Shown here: positions 11,451 through 23,700 of the stretch, piece after piece
Numbering within the stretch: the stretch's first letter is position 1
How the letters are laid out: every line of letters starts with the position of its first letter
DNA from: Acanthosoma haemorrhoidale
Taxonomy: Eukaryota > Arthropoda > Insecta > Hemiptera > Acanthosomatidae
DNA: 64,000 nt
NCBI GenBank assembly: GCA_930367205.1
Contig: OV884009.1
Location: 36,589,841 to 36,653,840 of the forward strand
Reading direction: 5' to 3'
Notes under the pieces: model-generated
What the model was told of the DNA's origin: nothing
The model's input: the letters and a program-made list of their open reading frames with translations, nothing else
Database searches by the model: none
Made by a program: the position numbers and the translations under genes

Positions 11451-14045
11451 TATGATGGATGAAAACCACTCTGAAATATAACAGTACAATATAACCTGTT
11501 TTGAGAGGAAGCACATATTGCTGAACGTAGATCTGACGCCACTCTGGCATTGTCAGGTCTAACTGCAGTTTAATGGGACAGCTCGGGGGGGGGGGGGCTC
11601 CATAATAAACTGATATCCCCAAAAGTACCTGCACAGGTTATGAACACTCTATACTGGGGCTTTCGACCGAAATGTCACTCCCTTAAAGCAATCCATTAAC
11701 TACTAACAAAAAATTGAGTTTGATCCTCAAAATACCATTTGACTGTTTGAACATTTGAAATATATTTGACTGTGACCTGAACACCATGCTAGAGGAATCA
11801 TTAAACGCTCGGAGAGCCTTTCCGCCCGGGACGTATAACTCTAGTATCGTTAAGATAGGAGCAATGAGATAGGGTTTGAAAATAATATTAGTTATCGATT
11901 GGGAGAAAATTGGAAAATTCCAGACAGCCTTAGTTAACATCCAATCTTAGTGGTAATAGAGGGTTAGAATCCACTTAACTGCAGCAAGGGTAAATTAATA
12001 ACGGGATCGTATCTCAGCTCCACGGACATCCCCAACACTTTTCCCAAGCAACAAATTCGGAAAATATCCCGAATAATTTCTCGTTTTACTGGATTGTAGA
12101 AAGGATGGTTTCAATAAATTTTAATAAAACGCGCCAAAAAAATGTAAAGAATCGAAACTAAAAGATTGATTAATAAAATTTCTTGAAAGGCTTACTATGC
12201 AAAAAAAAAAAATAAGGAGCCTTATTATCGTTGAATTTCACTTTAAAAGTTGAGTTATTGGAGATGGTGAAGCTTTAATAAAATTGTTTTATATTATTCT
12301 AACGATCTAACACTTTAAAAAAGAGACATATGTATTTAAAATGACACTATGTGTGAAAAGATTTTTTTCAAAAAAGGCTTAAAGGTCTCTCCAATTGTTT
12401 ATTTTTACTATTCCGGCATCTTCTGGACCAAAAATCAAGCACATTACATGTAACACAACACATAAATATTAACATTTTATGCATAAATATTAAAATAAAT
12501 ATTTTGGAAACAATTCAACGATCATTGTTCATGTTCTTCTACCATTGCATGCCAACTCCTGTGAAGTTTATCAAACATTTAAAATGGTAACTGGTATTAT
12601 ATTCAAAAGTAACTTCGTTAACTATATTGATAATTCACAAACTCAATAAATATAAAAAGCTTCTTGTTTTGAAAATTGTAGAGGGGAAAAACATTTTTAT
12701 CCAACAAGAAACTAAGCAATACTGTATTGGGAGAGTTGGTATAGATTTAAGAAGGAACATTAACCCTTCACCCCTAAACAGTAAACGAAATTGCTTATTT
12801 TTAAGAAATGAATAACAAACTGCCCTTCATCACCAGAACAAAAAACACCATGAAGGATGAAATTCCCGAAAGTTGGTCAACTGATCACATTGTATTAAAC
12901 TATCGTTTAACACTGTAAATACTTGCAATCATCAATTACTGTAATTTTGATCCGTAAAATAAAACAAAAACGAAATTACAAAATAGGGTTTGTTTAAGTT
13001 TGATTAAGCCCATTTGATTGTGTGTGAGCACATTGCTCGCCGGAGGCATTCAAATTAAGTTGAACTTACTGCCGATGTCAGCCTGCTGGAGTTACAAATT
13101 ACACGACTAACTCCGTCCGTGGGTTACAGAAACTGTGTTCTGGAGACTGTTGAAGCAATATTTAGGGAATGTCACAGACAGGCGGGGTCGTAAAATGTTA
13201 AAAAGTACCACAGAACAAAAAACCTGAGGGAGGCTCTACTTTCAAACATGCTCAAAGCGACTGCCAAGAGCGGGAGTCTGCGTGTTCTTCCATTGCAGTC
13301 ATAAAAAATATTTCACATCTCAAACTTGGCTTGTTATGCGTCGGTTAGAATAAAGTATCTGAGAGATGTTATGGGAGTATGACTTTATCAGGTGGTCAGG
13401 GTATATTCCTGATCGTGACAATCTCATCTGTGACCAGTGGCACTATTTCTTCCACCCCCAGGGGATATCCTCACTCCTTGGGGGCGTGAATCTTTTTAAG
13501 TTTGATCTTTACAGATACATCGCAGTGCAAAATATGCGTGCTCTCAGTGCAAATTAGATTTTAGTGTTCTTCTTTAGAGTGGTTTTTCAGACATCAGAAG
13601 CGTCTAATCCTCCTTTGGTGGAATCATTTTAATTCAGAAATGTTTTTGTAAGGAATTAAAAGATTAATTTCACGCGATATCTCACCCCGGAAACTAACAC
13701 ATTTTCAGGAAAAGGCAAAAAAAATAATCACATATTGTTAACAAAAATTATTTATGTTTTAAATATAAAATCGCACAAATAATTTAAGTATTACATTTAT
13801 AAATCACCTTACTAAAACTAAATATGTCCAAATAATTATAATGACATACCAATTATAAATCATATTATATATATATCATATTAAGTCACTTTCGTTATCA
13901 CTGCTCCTACTTACTATGTTGGTGGTATCTCGGATCTCCGATGTATGAATAAGTTCCAATACTTCGTTAGAACAGCCAACAGTTTTTTGGAGGTAAAGGT
14001 CTGGCATATTAGATGATAGACGTTAACAAATTGTGATTAATATTT
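11451..14045. other. No supported gene
   Basis: Open frames at 11683-11940 and 13366-13557 have no recognisable domains. The patch at 13020-13280 is less AT-rich than its surroundings but shows neither coding periodicity nor repeat matches that I can see. Confidence 0.4.
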
Positions 14046-14662
14046 TCATTGAAGAGATCGAGTATTGGTGCAATCAATGGCGGATCAAAGTTAATGAAGC
14101 AAAATGCTCCCACATTACCTTCACCCTTTGTCGCAAGACTTGTCCACTAGTTTATTTTAATTCTATTCCTCTTCCTGTATCCGAGACAGTACGGTACTTA
14201 GGCTTCCATCTTGACAAACGACTGACCTGGAACCCACATACGAGACTAAAAAGACAAGCACTAAACAGACGCTTTGGAAAACTGTACAGACTACTTCAAA
14301 GGACATCCCATCTCTCAATAGAAAATAAACTACTAATCTACAAAGTTATACTTAAACCAATCTGGACATACGGAATAGAGCTATGGGGGACAGCAAAAAA
14401 GTCGAACATCAAGCGTATCCAATCCTTTCAATCCATAGTCCTAAGAACAATAGTAAATGCCCCTTATTATGTCAGCAACAAAACCCGTCATAACGCTCTT
14501 AATATACCCTACATTCTAGAACTCATCCCTTCCAAGTTTATGAAATTCCACAGCAGCCTTTCCAACCACCCTAATCCTCTAGCACAGTCATTGCACTGCG
14601 CCACTCACCCGTATAATCCTCCTCGGAGACTGAAACGGCAGTGGCCTCGTGACCTACTATAA
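14046..14662 (+). pseudogene. RT C-terminal fragment of Jockey-like ORF2
   Basis: An uninterrupted frame of about 205 codons encodes the end of the ORF2 reverse transcriptase. It reads EEIEYWCNQWRIKVNEAKCS, then YLGFHLDKRLTWNPHTRLKR, NKLLIYKVILKPIWTYGIEL, and ends with PPRRLKRQWPRDLL and TAA. The order and spacing fit the thumb and tail of Jockey-clade RTs. The endonuclease, the fingers and the catalytic FADD box are missing, so the fragment is not functional. The first residues of the open frame come from flanking DNA, not from the element. Confidence 0.85.
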
Positions 14663-14841
14663 ACGCGTGACAGTGGGAGTCCTGGCAATGGCCAGTTTCT
14701 CCAATCATGTCCTATTGTATGAATGAGCGAGTGAATGATGCTGTAAATATGGTATGAATGAGATCATTTATCTGTATTATTATTGCCTTATAAAAGGCAG
14801 ATTGTAATTATTGCACAATAAAGATTGTTATTACTATAGAA
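14046..14841 (+). mobile_element. Jockey-like non-LTR relic, copy 2
   Basis: This is the longest readable copy of the window's abundant Jockey-like family. It is 5'-truncated just after the reverse transcriptase active site and contains the RT thumb (see the coding fragment at 14046-14662), then a 3' UTR. The UTR lacks about 170 bp present in other copies: the sequence jumps from AATCATGTCCT directly to GTATGAATGAGCGAG. It ends with AATAAAG and short AT-rich sequence near 14841. No clean target-site duplication was found. Confidence 0.85.
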
Positions 14842-16532
14842 TATTTTCATTTGTAAGAATTTTTTTTTGTAGAAAATTCCTGGCGATCCTTTTTAAATTC
14901 CTTGTGACTACTTCTTTAGACTTCCTCAGAGAGTTGTTGGCCAATAGGAATAAGGAATTTGTTTATCGAATGCTGTACTACGAATAGGAATTTTGAGGGA
15001 GGTCCCGGGCATAGGATACCATCCACATAATCTTTTGTACAATATTTCTGTGTTTAAAGTACAATCTTCAAAAGCAGGATGTCTTATTTCATAATATTCA
15101 TAATATGAATCCATGGAATGAGTTCCTCGTCAACGCCAGTTATATTTGAAGACAATTTTGACAAAATCCTCTTGCCGTGTTGCCATCATTTGTATCCTCC
15201 TGGTTAGGTAGTATCAATAAGCAACCCGCTTCTAAATCATATAAGTAATTTGTTTTTTTCTGGAAGGCACATTATTCTTCTCGTTTTGGCCATTTTTTAT
15301 TTCAAGTTTGTAGGCGATATGAACCCATGTTTCGCTCTGAAAATTTAACAAAGGAAAGTTAGGATTGAAGTAGTTCTTCTCTTAGACGTTTAGGGGAGTC
15401 CTAAAGGTTAAAATTATTTCTATTGTAGGATATCACGGCATTCCTCATTTGGTCTATTAATTACAATCTGGTCCGTCCCTTAAATAAATGCTGAAGCATT
15501 TAAAATCTAAAGCATGCTAAAATAAAAAAATATACGATTGAATTTGGTATATATGTAAAATACATTACTAGTGAAAACAGGAAACATATATACATTCTTA
15601 GGTTCTCAGAAGTTCCAAGAACGTTACAGCTTTTTAAAAGCTGTATTTTTGTCATCATTTCAATTTCTACTCAATTCAGTCTACCGGGTCTTTTTATAAA
15701 TTCAGTTCAAATATTTTAAAATCACTCTAGGGTTACAATCCATATTTTTGAAAATAATCTTACCTTAATGGTGTTATATTTATAAGTTGTTCACTCCGAC
15801 ATTCAAACTGGTATACTACCTGTTAACGCTACCTTACAGGAATGAGGCATTGACTAATTGTGTTTGTTCACTTATAACTCGGTCAATACGATTTTTTCTT
15901 ATATTTCTGAACCTTAGTCTCACTTTAGAATTAAATTTTAAAACAAATATATTCCATCAATTTTTTTACTTTTGACCCACTAGACTGCTAATAGACTATG
16001 AGTCTTCATGATCCTCAATCCCTGAACGGGACTTCATGGAGACCATGAACACAGCTCAAGGAAATTTTTCTTTTATCTTTCTGGTACGTATTAAATCGAT
16101 ATTTTTCCATTGTCTGATGTTTGTTTTTGCTCATCTTACCTAAAACGTCTCTATCACTACAGTGGTCTTACCCTGAAGGAGAGTATGAACTGATTACATT
16201 TTAACGTTGTTGTGTCAACTTCTTCCCCCATGAAGAAATAGAATACCCTTTTCTCGAACCAGAAAACACCCGCCTACCTTTCCTTATCTTATCCATAAAT
16301 CTTTGTCAACAGTATAGAGATAGGGGAATAGTTAACGATCCCGACAACGCAAGAGCTCACTAGGGGCGTGAGCGAAGTAGTCCTCATTGCCCAAGTAAAC
16401 GATCATAGGACTGGCTGAAATAAACAGCTCTATCATTCCCTGTAGGCAGGAATGACATTCCTATATGAGGTAAAAATTCTGAGATTTTTCAGACAGCCGG
16501 AATCAGACACAATTTTTTAGACTTTAACTGAA

Positions 16533-16534
<2 letters not shown>
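14842..16534. other. No supported gene
   Basis: AT-rich sequence with short open frames (14926-15114, 15787-15975) that match nothing known to me. No repeats or RNA genes were seen. Confidence 0.4.

Positions 16535-16588
<54 letters not shown>
16535..16588. repeat. (TC)27 microsatellite
   Basis: An uninterrupted run of 27 TC units. On the minus strand it is (GA)27 and lies at the end of the inverted-repeat arm 16629-17110, in the same relative place as the (GA)40 of the other arm. Any Arg-Glu repeat read across it is low-complexity translation. Confidence 0.97.
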
Positions 16589-16594
<6 letters not shown>

Positions 16595-16628
16595 ATTATT
16601 ACCTCTGCACCTCTCTTTCCTATTCTTG

Positions 16629-17110
16629 ATATCTTTAGCCCGACGTTGTCAGACCCCACCTTCCTAGTGGGATTTTCCTGCCGTAGTCTCCCTAGAAGTA
16701 GCTCGTCCTTGGAAGGGGTCTCTTCCATGCAGACAACGATCTCTAGGGACCTACAGAACGTACCATACTAGTAGCGTCTTCGCCAGTGGTCCAGTCTGCC
16801 TCTTTCCGGTCCCCATAGGTATCCGTCTGTTTTTGTCTACACTCAGATACCGAGTGTGAACTCGTGGTCATTCCTATACCACGTAAACCACCTATAATGC
16901 CTAGCCTATACCTATTCTCCCGAACATAGTGCACTGTCGAGGCATACCTCCTAAGATCCTATCGAGTCAGATCAATAAAAAAAATAGGAATTAAGCTGTC
17001 CACCGACTAGGCCACCAGAAAAGTTCAAAGACCACAGGTTTTTTCATATCTCTTTCTGATGCCCACCGGGCAGTGGCTGGGTCGACGATACCTCTCACGG
17101 CGGGCGCTCC
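16629..17110 (-). repeat. Left arm of a ~485 bp inverted repeat
   Basis: The reverse complement of this segment aligns along its length with 18129-18617. Shared blocks include GCGCCCGCCG/ACGCCCGCCG, AAAGAGATA, CCTGTGGTCTTT, CAGCTTAATTC, GATCTGACTC, GAATGACCACG, TTCACACTCGGTATCT, AGGCAGACTGGA/AAGCAGACTGGA, GACGCTACTAG and ACTAGGAAGGTG. Identity looks like roughly 70 percent. The arms are more GC-rich than the surroundings. The family is uncertain; it may be the 5' part of a non-LTR element (see 18129). Confidence 0.75.
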
Positions 17111-18128
17111 CGGCATGAGTAGATAAATTTCACCTTCTAAACAAAGAATATATCGATAAAGCGTTTTTGATAAAAATTAGACCAAAATACATTTTCATAA
17201 AACCATTCATATAAATTGTGATTATTCGTTTTATTATTGTAAATGTAGTGGTTAACAGGCACCTTACGAACCACGGTATAAAAAACAAGACTCAAAAGCA
17301 TGTCATTATTCTTTCTTTGAGGGAGATGGTGATGCGAGAAGCTGGTACAACAATGGGTTCCGCCCAAGATTCATGAGATTAGGAACGGGGCTAGAGCTGC
17401 TTTGAAAACTCGACGTCAACTGCACATGACAGCTAAAACTCCATACCGTACCGTTCATTTGTTTAACCGATAAAATTAATCCATTAACAGCTCCGCCCTA
17501 GAATTTCAAGCAGGAGATGATTACATGACGGAGAGGATGATAAATAGATTGTGGAATAACAGCGCCCTAATGAATAATTAAATGTGTTTAACCAACATTT
17601 ATTTATGCCTGTTTTAACCGGGTCGGATCTTTTGATTATTAGCAGCCAATGTTAATAAAATATTGTATTCAATCAATACACTATTTATGTTCGATAATGA
17701 AATAATAATTTTTTTTTTTTTGACTCAATGGAAAGTACTGCAACTATCCAGGTTACTAAAAAATGGCTTTTAAAAATTAATAAATAATTGTGAATAACCA
17801 AATGAAATTGAGAGTGTCCACGTTAAATACCCGATTTCCATTATTGACTATAAAGATATTTTTTTGATATTTGTTCTTTCCAAATTTTTATTAATCAGTA
17901 GGTTGTGGCAGCTTTCCGGACTCGTATTAGTCCACCCACAGGTAACGCGTCATTCGCATAAGAAATGCAAAATAAATAAAATTAGTCATTAGAACAATAT
18001 TTTTCCAGGCCAAGGAATTGTTTTGTTAATCGAAAATAATTAATTTTATTCAGTCTATGCTTTTACTTTTTTTTTTTAATGGTATATGTCGGGTCAAGAT
18101 TGTCAAATATCCCTAAAGTGGGGAGGAG
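17111..18128. other. Spacer between the inverted-repeat arms
   Basis: About 1 kb of mostly AT-rich sequence with no supported gene. The part at 17400-17640 is less AT-rich and contains several TAAT-type motifs (CTAATGAATAATTAAATG). That would fit a conserved regulatory element, but this cannot be tested from one sequence. Confidence 0.35.
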
Positions 18129-18615
18129 ACGCCCGCCGCGGGATAGGGTCACTACAACCTCTAGCCGTCGTCCGGCGAGTGCCTAGAAAGAGATAAGGCG
18201 GGTGGACCTGTGGTCTTTCACCCTGGCTGGCGGCCTAGACGGCGGGCAGCTTAATTCGTTTTGATCTGACTCCACGAGATCTTAGACGGTGTGCCCCGAC
18301 AATGCATTATGTTCAGGAGAAGAGGAACAGGGTAGGTTTATAGGTAGTTTACGAGTATGTGGTCTTGGAATGACCACGCATTCACACTCGGTATCTAAGG
18401 GTAGGCGAAAACCGTCCGAATCCCTAAGGCAAGTGCGAACCGGAGAGAAGCAGACTGGATTGTCGTAGGAGACGCTACTAGGTAAAGTTTGTAGGGCCAC
18501 AGCAACCGTCGTCCGCGAGGGAGAGTCTCTCCCAAGGAGGTGCTAGTTTTAGCGAGACGAAGGCCGAGATTCCTACTAGGAAGGTGTGGGGTGTGACAAC
18601 GCCGGACTACGACAT

Positions 18616-18617
<2 letters not shown>
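18129..18617 (+). repeat. Right arm of the ~485 bp inverted repeat
   Basis: This is the plus-oriented partner of 16629-17110, running from ACGCCCGCCG to GACAACGCCGGACTA just before the (GA)40 tract. Neither arm has an open frame along its whole length. Directly downstream of the GA tract the plus frame reads EKCYRC, like the first half of a retroelement CCHC knuckle, before it degenerates. I therefore suspect a 5' UTR and ORF1 region of a non-LTR element. Confidence 0.7.

Positions 18618-18618
<1 letters not shown>

Positions 18619-18698
<80 letters not shown>
18619..18698. repeat. (GA)40 microsatellite
   Basis: Forty uninterrupted GA units at the end of the right arm of the inverted repeat. 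The plus frame through it encodes repeated Arg-Glu and then a CYRC motif. Confidence 0.97.
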
Positions 18699-18701
<3 letters not shown>

Positions 18702-18929
18702 GTTATAGGTGCCGGTTCGGTTCTTTTTTGCCGTCTGCCCTAAGGCAGTGCGGTTATACAGGCAGGCCAGCCGTGGTGGGGATGGTTCCCCGCCTGCAGC
18801 TGTTTCCCCCACTAGCTTCTTCCCCCTCTCCGACTCACGTCATAAGCTTTATTATAAAAATATGGAAACATAGATAGATATTTTCTGGGCCGAGAAGAGG
18901 GGAACTTCTAATTATTCGTTATTAAGTGG

Positions 18930-19090
18930 TGGCCGCAACAGTATAATTCTGTTTTTTATTTGAATGACACAATATATTATGGCTGAGGATAGGCTGATGT
19001 CAGTCCGTAACGTAGCAACATACCATCGATTGATACAAGTTAAATATAAGGATTTTATGCACATCTTTCAACCATAATTATCTTTCATGT
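18930..19090 (+). mobile_element. Penelope-like terminal fragment, copy 1
   Basis: This segment matches 54250-54415 over about 150 bp. The core at 18983-19014 has CTGAGGA, then a potential helix (GGCTGA, loop TG, TCAGTCC), then GTAACGTA. That is close to the hammerhead ribozyme core (CUGANGA, helix II, GAAAC), which is known from the terminal repeats of Penelope-like retroelements. The GAAAC box is mutated here to GTAAC. The assignment rests on this motif and its repetition, not on any protein. Confidence 0.4.
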
Positions 19091-19669
19091 CCTTAACGCA
19101 TCTCTTGTTTGCACATTTTTATGAACACTATCAATATGTATACGTAAAGCAAAAAATAATGTAAACCAAACATCCACAATCCCATTAGAACCAAATCATC
19201 CCTCTGCCCCAGAACCCGAGTTTACCGCAGACCATAGTTTCCCCAAGCATGGTATAACGAAATCCAATAGAAGGGAAATTTACCTGGTTAGATGTGTTCA
19301 GGGGACTTCACGCTCAAAGGAAGGAAGAAGTTACAGGGCATGGCTCTCTTAAGAAACTGTTGAATAAGACAAACGTCATCTCCTTTCTCCTGCTAAATAA
19401 TCCTTTCCTTAATTCACATCTTCCTTTTTTCTTTTGTCATTTGGCTACTTATTATGTCCCCCTGTAAGTTGATTTTATGAATAAAGCTTTTTAAAAAAGT
19501 CCTAAATGTTGCGAGATCGGTCAGTGGTTTCGGTTTTCCGCACGAGGATGAGTGGACCACAACCAAACCAATTGAAGGAGACATCCTTCGCACCCGAGTC
19601 TCCGCAGTTGACAGTAAAAGCTAACCACCGTAAGAACCGTTTGTGAAAAAAAAACCATCTTTCCAAAAA
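19091..19669. other. No supported gene
   Basis: Mixed composition. No recognisable open frame or repeat match was found. Confidence 0.4.
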
Positions 19670-19945
19670 TATATAATATTCTTTATAGTGCTAAAATTAC
19701 AATCTGCCTTATTAGGCAATAAGTAATTGAGATAAATGGTCTCATTCATACTATATTTACAATTCATCATTCATACAATATTTACAAAAAGACCAGAGGC
19801 CTCCCAAATCCACATGTTTGTCACCTCCCTCGCATGCGAAAGAGGAAGCGGAGTATTGGGAAGTCCCCCACGCTGGTCCGTCAGCCGCGTCACCAGATAC
19901 GAGCCAGTGGAGGCTGACTAAGAGCGGAGAGCCACAGACGCTCTG
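19670..19945 (-). mobile_element. Jockey-like 3' UTR fragment, copy 3
   Basis: Reverse-oriented tail of the Jockey-like family. Read on the minus strand it has CGTATCTGGTGACGCGGCTG, CCGCTTCCTCTTTCGCATGC, AAATATAGTATGAATGAG, then AGGCAGATTGTAATTTTAGC and an AATAAAG-like end (here ATAAAG). Only 3' UTR remains. The 61-codon open frame across it is noncoding. Confidence 0.85.
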
Positions 19946-20303
19946 GTCAAAAAATTAAGTAGAAGCATTTTTAATTTATTTAACATTAGCTATGGTGGGA
20001 TATTGTAAAACTAAGTTTGTGAGCTCGAGAGAACAACTCCTAGCAAATAAAATGTTAGCTAACAAATTACTCGAAATATCCTACAAAATACACTAGTCGG
20101 CCATTAGTGTTTTATATAGAGTACAGTACTGGATTATGTATGTATTATTTTTTAATTATAGACAAACATTACCTATTCATGTATTAATAGCTAAAACACG
20201 TGCATTGCCTTGGGTTATACGAATGATTTCCATACTTTCCTACATCTATTGAAATGTTGCTAATTATCTTACAGAAACCCATTAATTATAATTAATAGTT
20301 AAT
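19946..20303. other. Flank upstream of the LTR element
   Basis: AT-rich sequence with a TTAATTATAATTAATAGTTA stretch just before the insertion site. No gene is seen. Confidence 0.45.
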
Positions 20304-20307
20304 TATA

Positions 20308-20488
20308 ACTTATGTGTATCGGATCGGAAAGAGTAAAAAAAAAGAATAAGTTAGGCTTGAAATGAAACACTCAAAGACTGGGTAACAACTGACTTTATTA
20401 GCAACCTAATCCTCTATTTATACCTTATCAGTGTTTATCGGGGTGCTTTGGGATTAGTGGCTCTTACTCCTGTAGGTCACATTTAACT
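20308..20488 (-). repeat. 3' LTR (181 bp)
   Basis: Left copy of the long terminal repeat, which is the 3' LTR because the element is read leftward. It matches 25537-25717 along its whole length, including a run of nine A. In sense orientation it starts AGTTAAATGTGACC and ends ACACATAAGT. It contains TATAAATA and, downstream of that, AATAAAG. Confidence 0.97.
20394..20399 (-). terminator. AATAAA polyadenylation signal in 3' LTR
   Basis: In sense orientation AATAAAG lies about 20 nt downstream of the TATAAATA and just upstream of the predicted transcript start position. The signal would therefore sit in U3, and the poly(A) site would fall some 15-25 nt further, implying a very short R region. 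The placement is seen directly; its use is inferred. Confidence 0.6.
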
Positions 20489-20498
20489 CCCCCCTGCC
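20489..20498 (-). other. Polypurine tract of the LTR element
   Basis: On the sense (minus) strand GGCAGGGGGG lies directly against the 3' LTR start. This is the expected place for the RNase H-resistant primer of plus-strand synthesis. It is short and interrupted by one C. About 285 bp of untranslated sequence separates it from the pol stop. Confidence 0.7.
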
Positions 20499-20783
20499 AG
20501 TTTACGAACAATCCTCGTAAACTCAAACCACCGCCGAAAAGAAAACAAAACAAAACAAAGAGAAAGAAGAAAAGAGAAAAACAAAAATTGTACTTCATTG
20601 GTTAACTTAACATAAACAGAACTTACTCTCTATGCTTAACTACCTTAGCCTAACATTTTATATAAGATACACAACTAAACCTGGGTAATGCTCCCAAACG
20701 CTATATACAACAAAACAAAAAGAAAAGACTTATTACATACTTCTAACAAAAACAGCACATTACATGATAGTACAATAAGAATC

Positions 20784-23700
20784 TTATGGTCTGGCCCCTC
20801 CCACTGGAAACTTCAATTGCTCCACATGGACGGTTCTTCGTTTCCTGGGGTCGGCCAGACTCTGAATAGTGACAACATTGTGCTCCCTGATCGTGATCAC
20901 TTTGAACGGACCCTCATACCGCAGGACTTCCTTCGCCCGATTCGACAGGACCCGCCGGTAAACAATGTCGCCTATTTTCACGGTCCCTATAACATCTTTC
21001 ACCCCCTCGTTGTCCCTCGCCACTCTCTTACTTTTTTCCGCGACCATGCGTCCGTACGCTTTCCCCCGCAACCTTTCTAGCTCGACCCTGTTGGTTGTTA
21101 GCTGTTCCGCCATGGTCTCATCGACAACCGTCTCTCCCTCGTTTCTCCTTCGGGCGCGTAACCCAAAAAGCGCTTCAAACGGGGAAAACCCTGTGGCCAT
21201 GTGCACAGAGTGGTTGTACGCCGCTATGGCTCGGGGCATTGCCTCATTCGCGTCCAACCCTTTGTCGGCATGGAAGACTCGGAGATGTTCCCCCAATGTA
21301 TTATGGAGCCGTTCAATCCCTCCCCTGCTTTTAGGGTGACCGGGTGTATTCCACTGCCACGTAACCCCCAGCCGCTTCATCTCCTGCCTCAACGGCGCGT
21401 TGTCGAACTCTCTGCCCCCGTCCGAGGAGATCACGTCCGGGACCCCGTAAAATTGGAACCACCTTCGGAGGGCGCCACTGACCGCCTCAGCCGATTTCTC
21501 CTTCACCGGGTGGGCCATGGCCGTTTTACTAAAGAGGTCTATCACCGTAACCCACTTGAATCCTCTCCACGTAAACGTGTCGATCTGCAGATCCGTTACT
21601 GGTGCTGTAGGAGTACTCGTCTCACTCTGCAATCCTACCGGGGGATGACGATCGTATTTTGTGGTGTGGCAAACGACACATTCGCGCACAATCTCCTCCA
21701 CCGTTTTCCTCATCCCTACCCAGTAATACTTGCGTTTGAGGGCCGCCACCGTCTCGGTGATTCCCCGGTGGTTCGTCTTGCCTTGGTGATATGCGGTCGT
21801 GACGTCCTTCTGCTGTTCCTGGTCGCGAATGGTATCGACCATCCGGCAGCATCTTATGAACCCGCGGTCGATCCCAATTTTCTCGTACCTCCACAGGTTA
21901 CGCACCTTATCCCACACCGTCGCATTTCCTACATACAGGTAATGGGTGACTCCTGGCTTAGATGCGTCTTGTAGTGCTTGGCATATCTGCTCCTCTCTAA
22001 CCCCCGGTTGTGACCAAATGGTGATGACGGAGTGCTTTTCGTATTTGGAGAACTCCATTTTCACCATCCCCGTCGTCCTCGTCTTCCAGATGACCTGGCG
22101 CGATTTATCATTGATGATTTCGTCTATCTCTTCCATCTCGGTGGGTCTCCCGGTGTCCGACTCTTCTTCTGACGAATCCTCATTGTTTTGATGCTCCGGT
22201 TCGCGCTCTCCTTCCCCTTCCGGCGTCCATTCCCTCACGAACCGCTGTAGATCCCCCGACGCTTCTCCTACCTCAGTTTCAAGCACGTTAACCTGTAGAG
22301 CCCGAGACAACCAATCGGCCACGACGTTGTCTTTGCCTGGCTTGTAGACGACTTCCAGGTTGTATTGACTCAAGATCTCCTTCCAACGCGTGACTCGGGA
22401 TGAGGACTCCTTCAGAGTGCCCACCCACAGCAGCGGCCGATGATCCGTGTGTACCTTGAATCGTCTGCCAAATACATACGGTCGGAAATGTTGCACTGCC
22501 CATACTATTCCCAACAGTTCGCGTTCCAGTGCGCTGTAACGCGATTCTGCCTCGGTCAGCCTCCTACTTGCATATGCCACGGGTCGATCTCCCTTCTCAT
22601 TCTCCTGCGATAAGACCGCCCCCAGCGCATATTCGCTCGCATCCGTGGTGATCGAGAACATTCTCGCAAAATCGGGGAATGCGAGGACTGGCTCCTTCTG
22701 CAGCTGCATCACACACTTCTTGAGATTACTTTCTATCTCGGGCGTAATTCGAACGGTGCGTCCCTTTCTCAGCAGTTCGTTGAGCGGAACCAGACTTTCA
22801 GCCATCTCCGGCACAAATCGGCGGTAATAGTTGAGAGTCCCCAACAGCCTCCTGACCCCCTTCACATCGTGCGGCATCGCCATTTTCCCGATCGCCTCTA
22901 CCTTCTTACCGTCCGGCCTCACCCCTTCCACCGAAATTACATGCCCCAGAAAACCGATCTGTTTCTGCCCCAGTATGGACTTTTCTCGGGACAGTTTTAG
23001 TCCGAACTGGCGTAACCTGTCGAAAACCTGCCGCAGATCGTCGATGTGACGCGCCTCTGTCCTGCTAAAGACCAGGAGGTCATCCATGTATACTTGGCAC
23101 ATATTCTCGTCGAGGCCGCGTAAAAATTCATCCATGAGTCTTTGGAAGGTGATAGGCGCATTTTTGAGTCCAAATGGCATGCGAGTAAACTCGTAATGCC
23201 CCCTTTCGAACGTAAACGCCGTTTTGGCCTGGTCCCTAGGGTGCATCCGGATTTGATGATATCCGGACTTGAGGTCAAGCGTGCTAAAGATAGATGCTCC
23301 TCCCAGCCGATCCAAGATATCCTCCAATCGTGGAATTGGGTATTTCTCGTCTCTTGTGTTATCATTTAAGTGGCGAAAATCGACCACCACCCGATACCTG
23401 TCCCGTTCTTCCCCTTCAATCGGCTTCTTTTTAACGGCCCATAGAGGACTATTAAAAGGCGAGACGCTGTCCACAATAACTCCTTGCCTCTTCAACTCCT
23501 GGATTTCCTCTCGAATATGCCCTCGTAACGCCTGGGGGTACCTCCTCTCCTTGACATATGTTACCCTTTCTGACTTCAAGTGAATCTCGTGGAGAGTTTC
23601 GCCCGTCGCGCTCAGCGAATCCCCGTCGCGAAAAAATAAGTCTCCGAATTCCTCCCTCAACTTCTGTCCCCACTCGGCCCCATTAGTTATCGCTCCCACA

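Noticed and set aside
18584..18877. 97-codon frame with long Arg-Glu repeat as a gene
   Set aside because: It is a translation of a GA microsatellite. Only the flanking CYRC hint is retained, as a finding.
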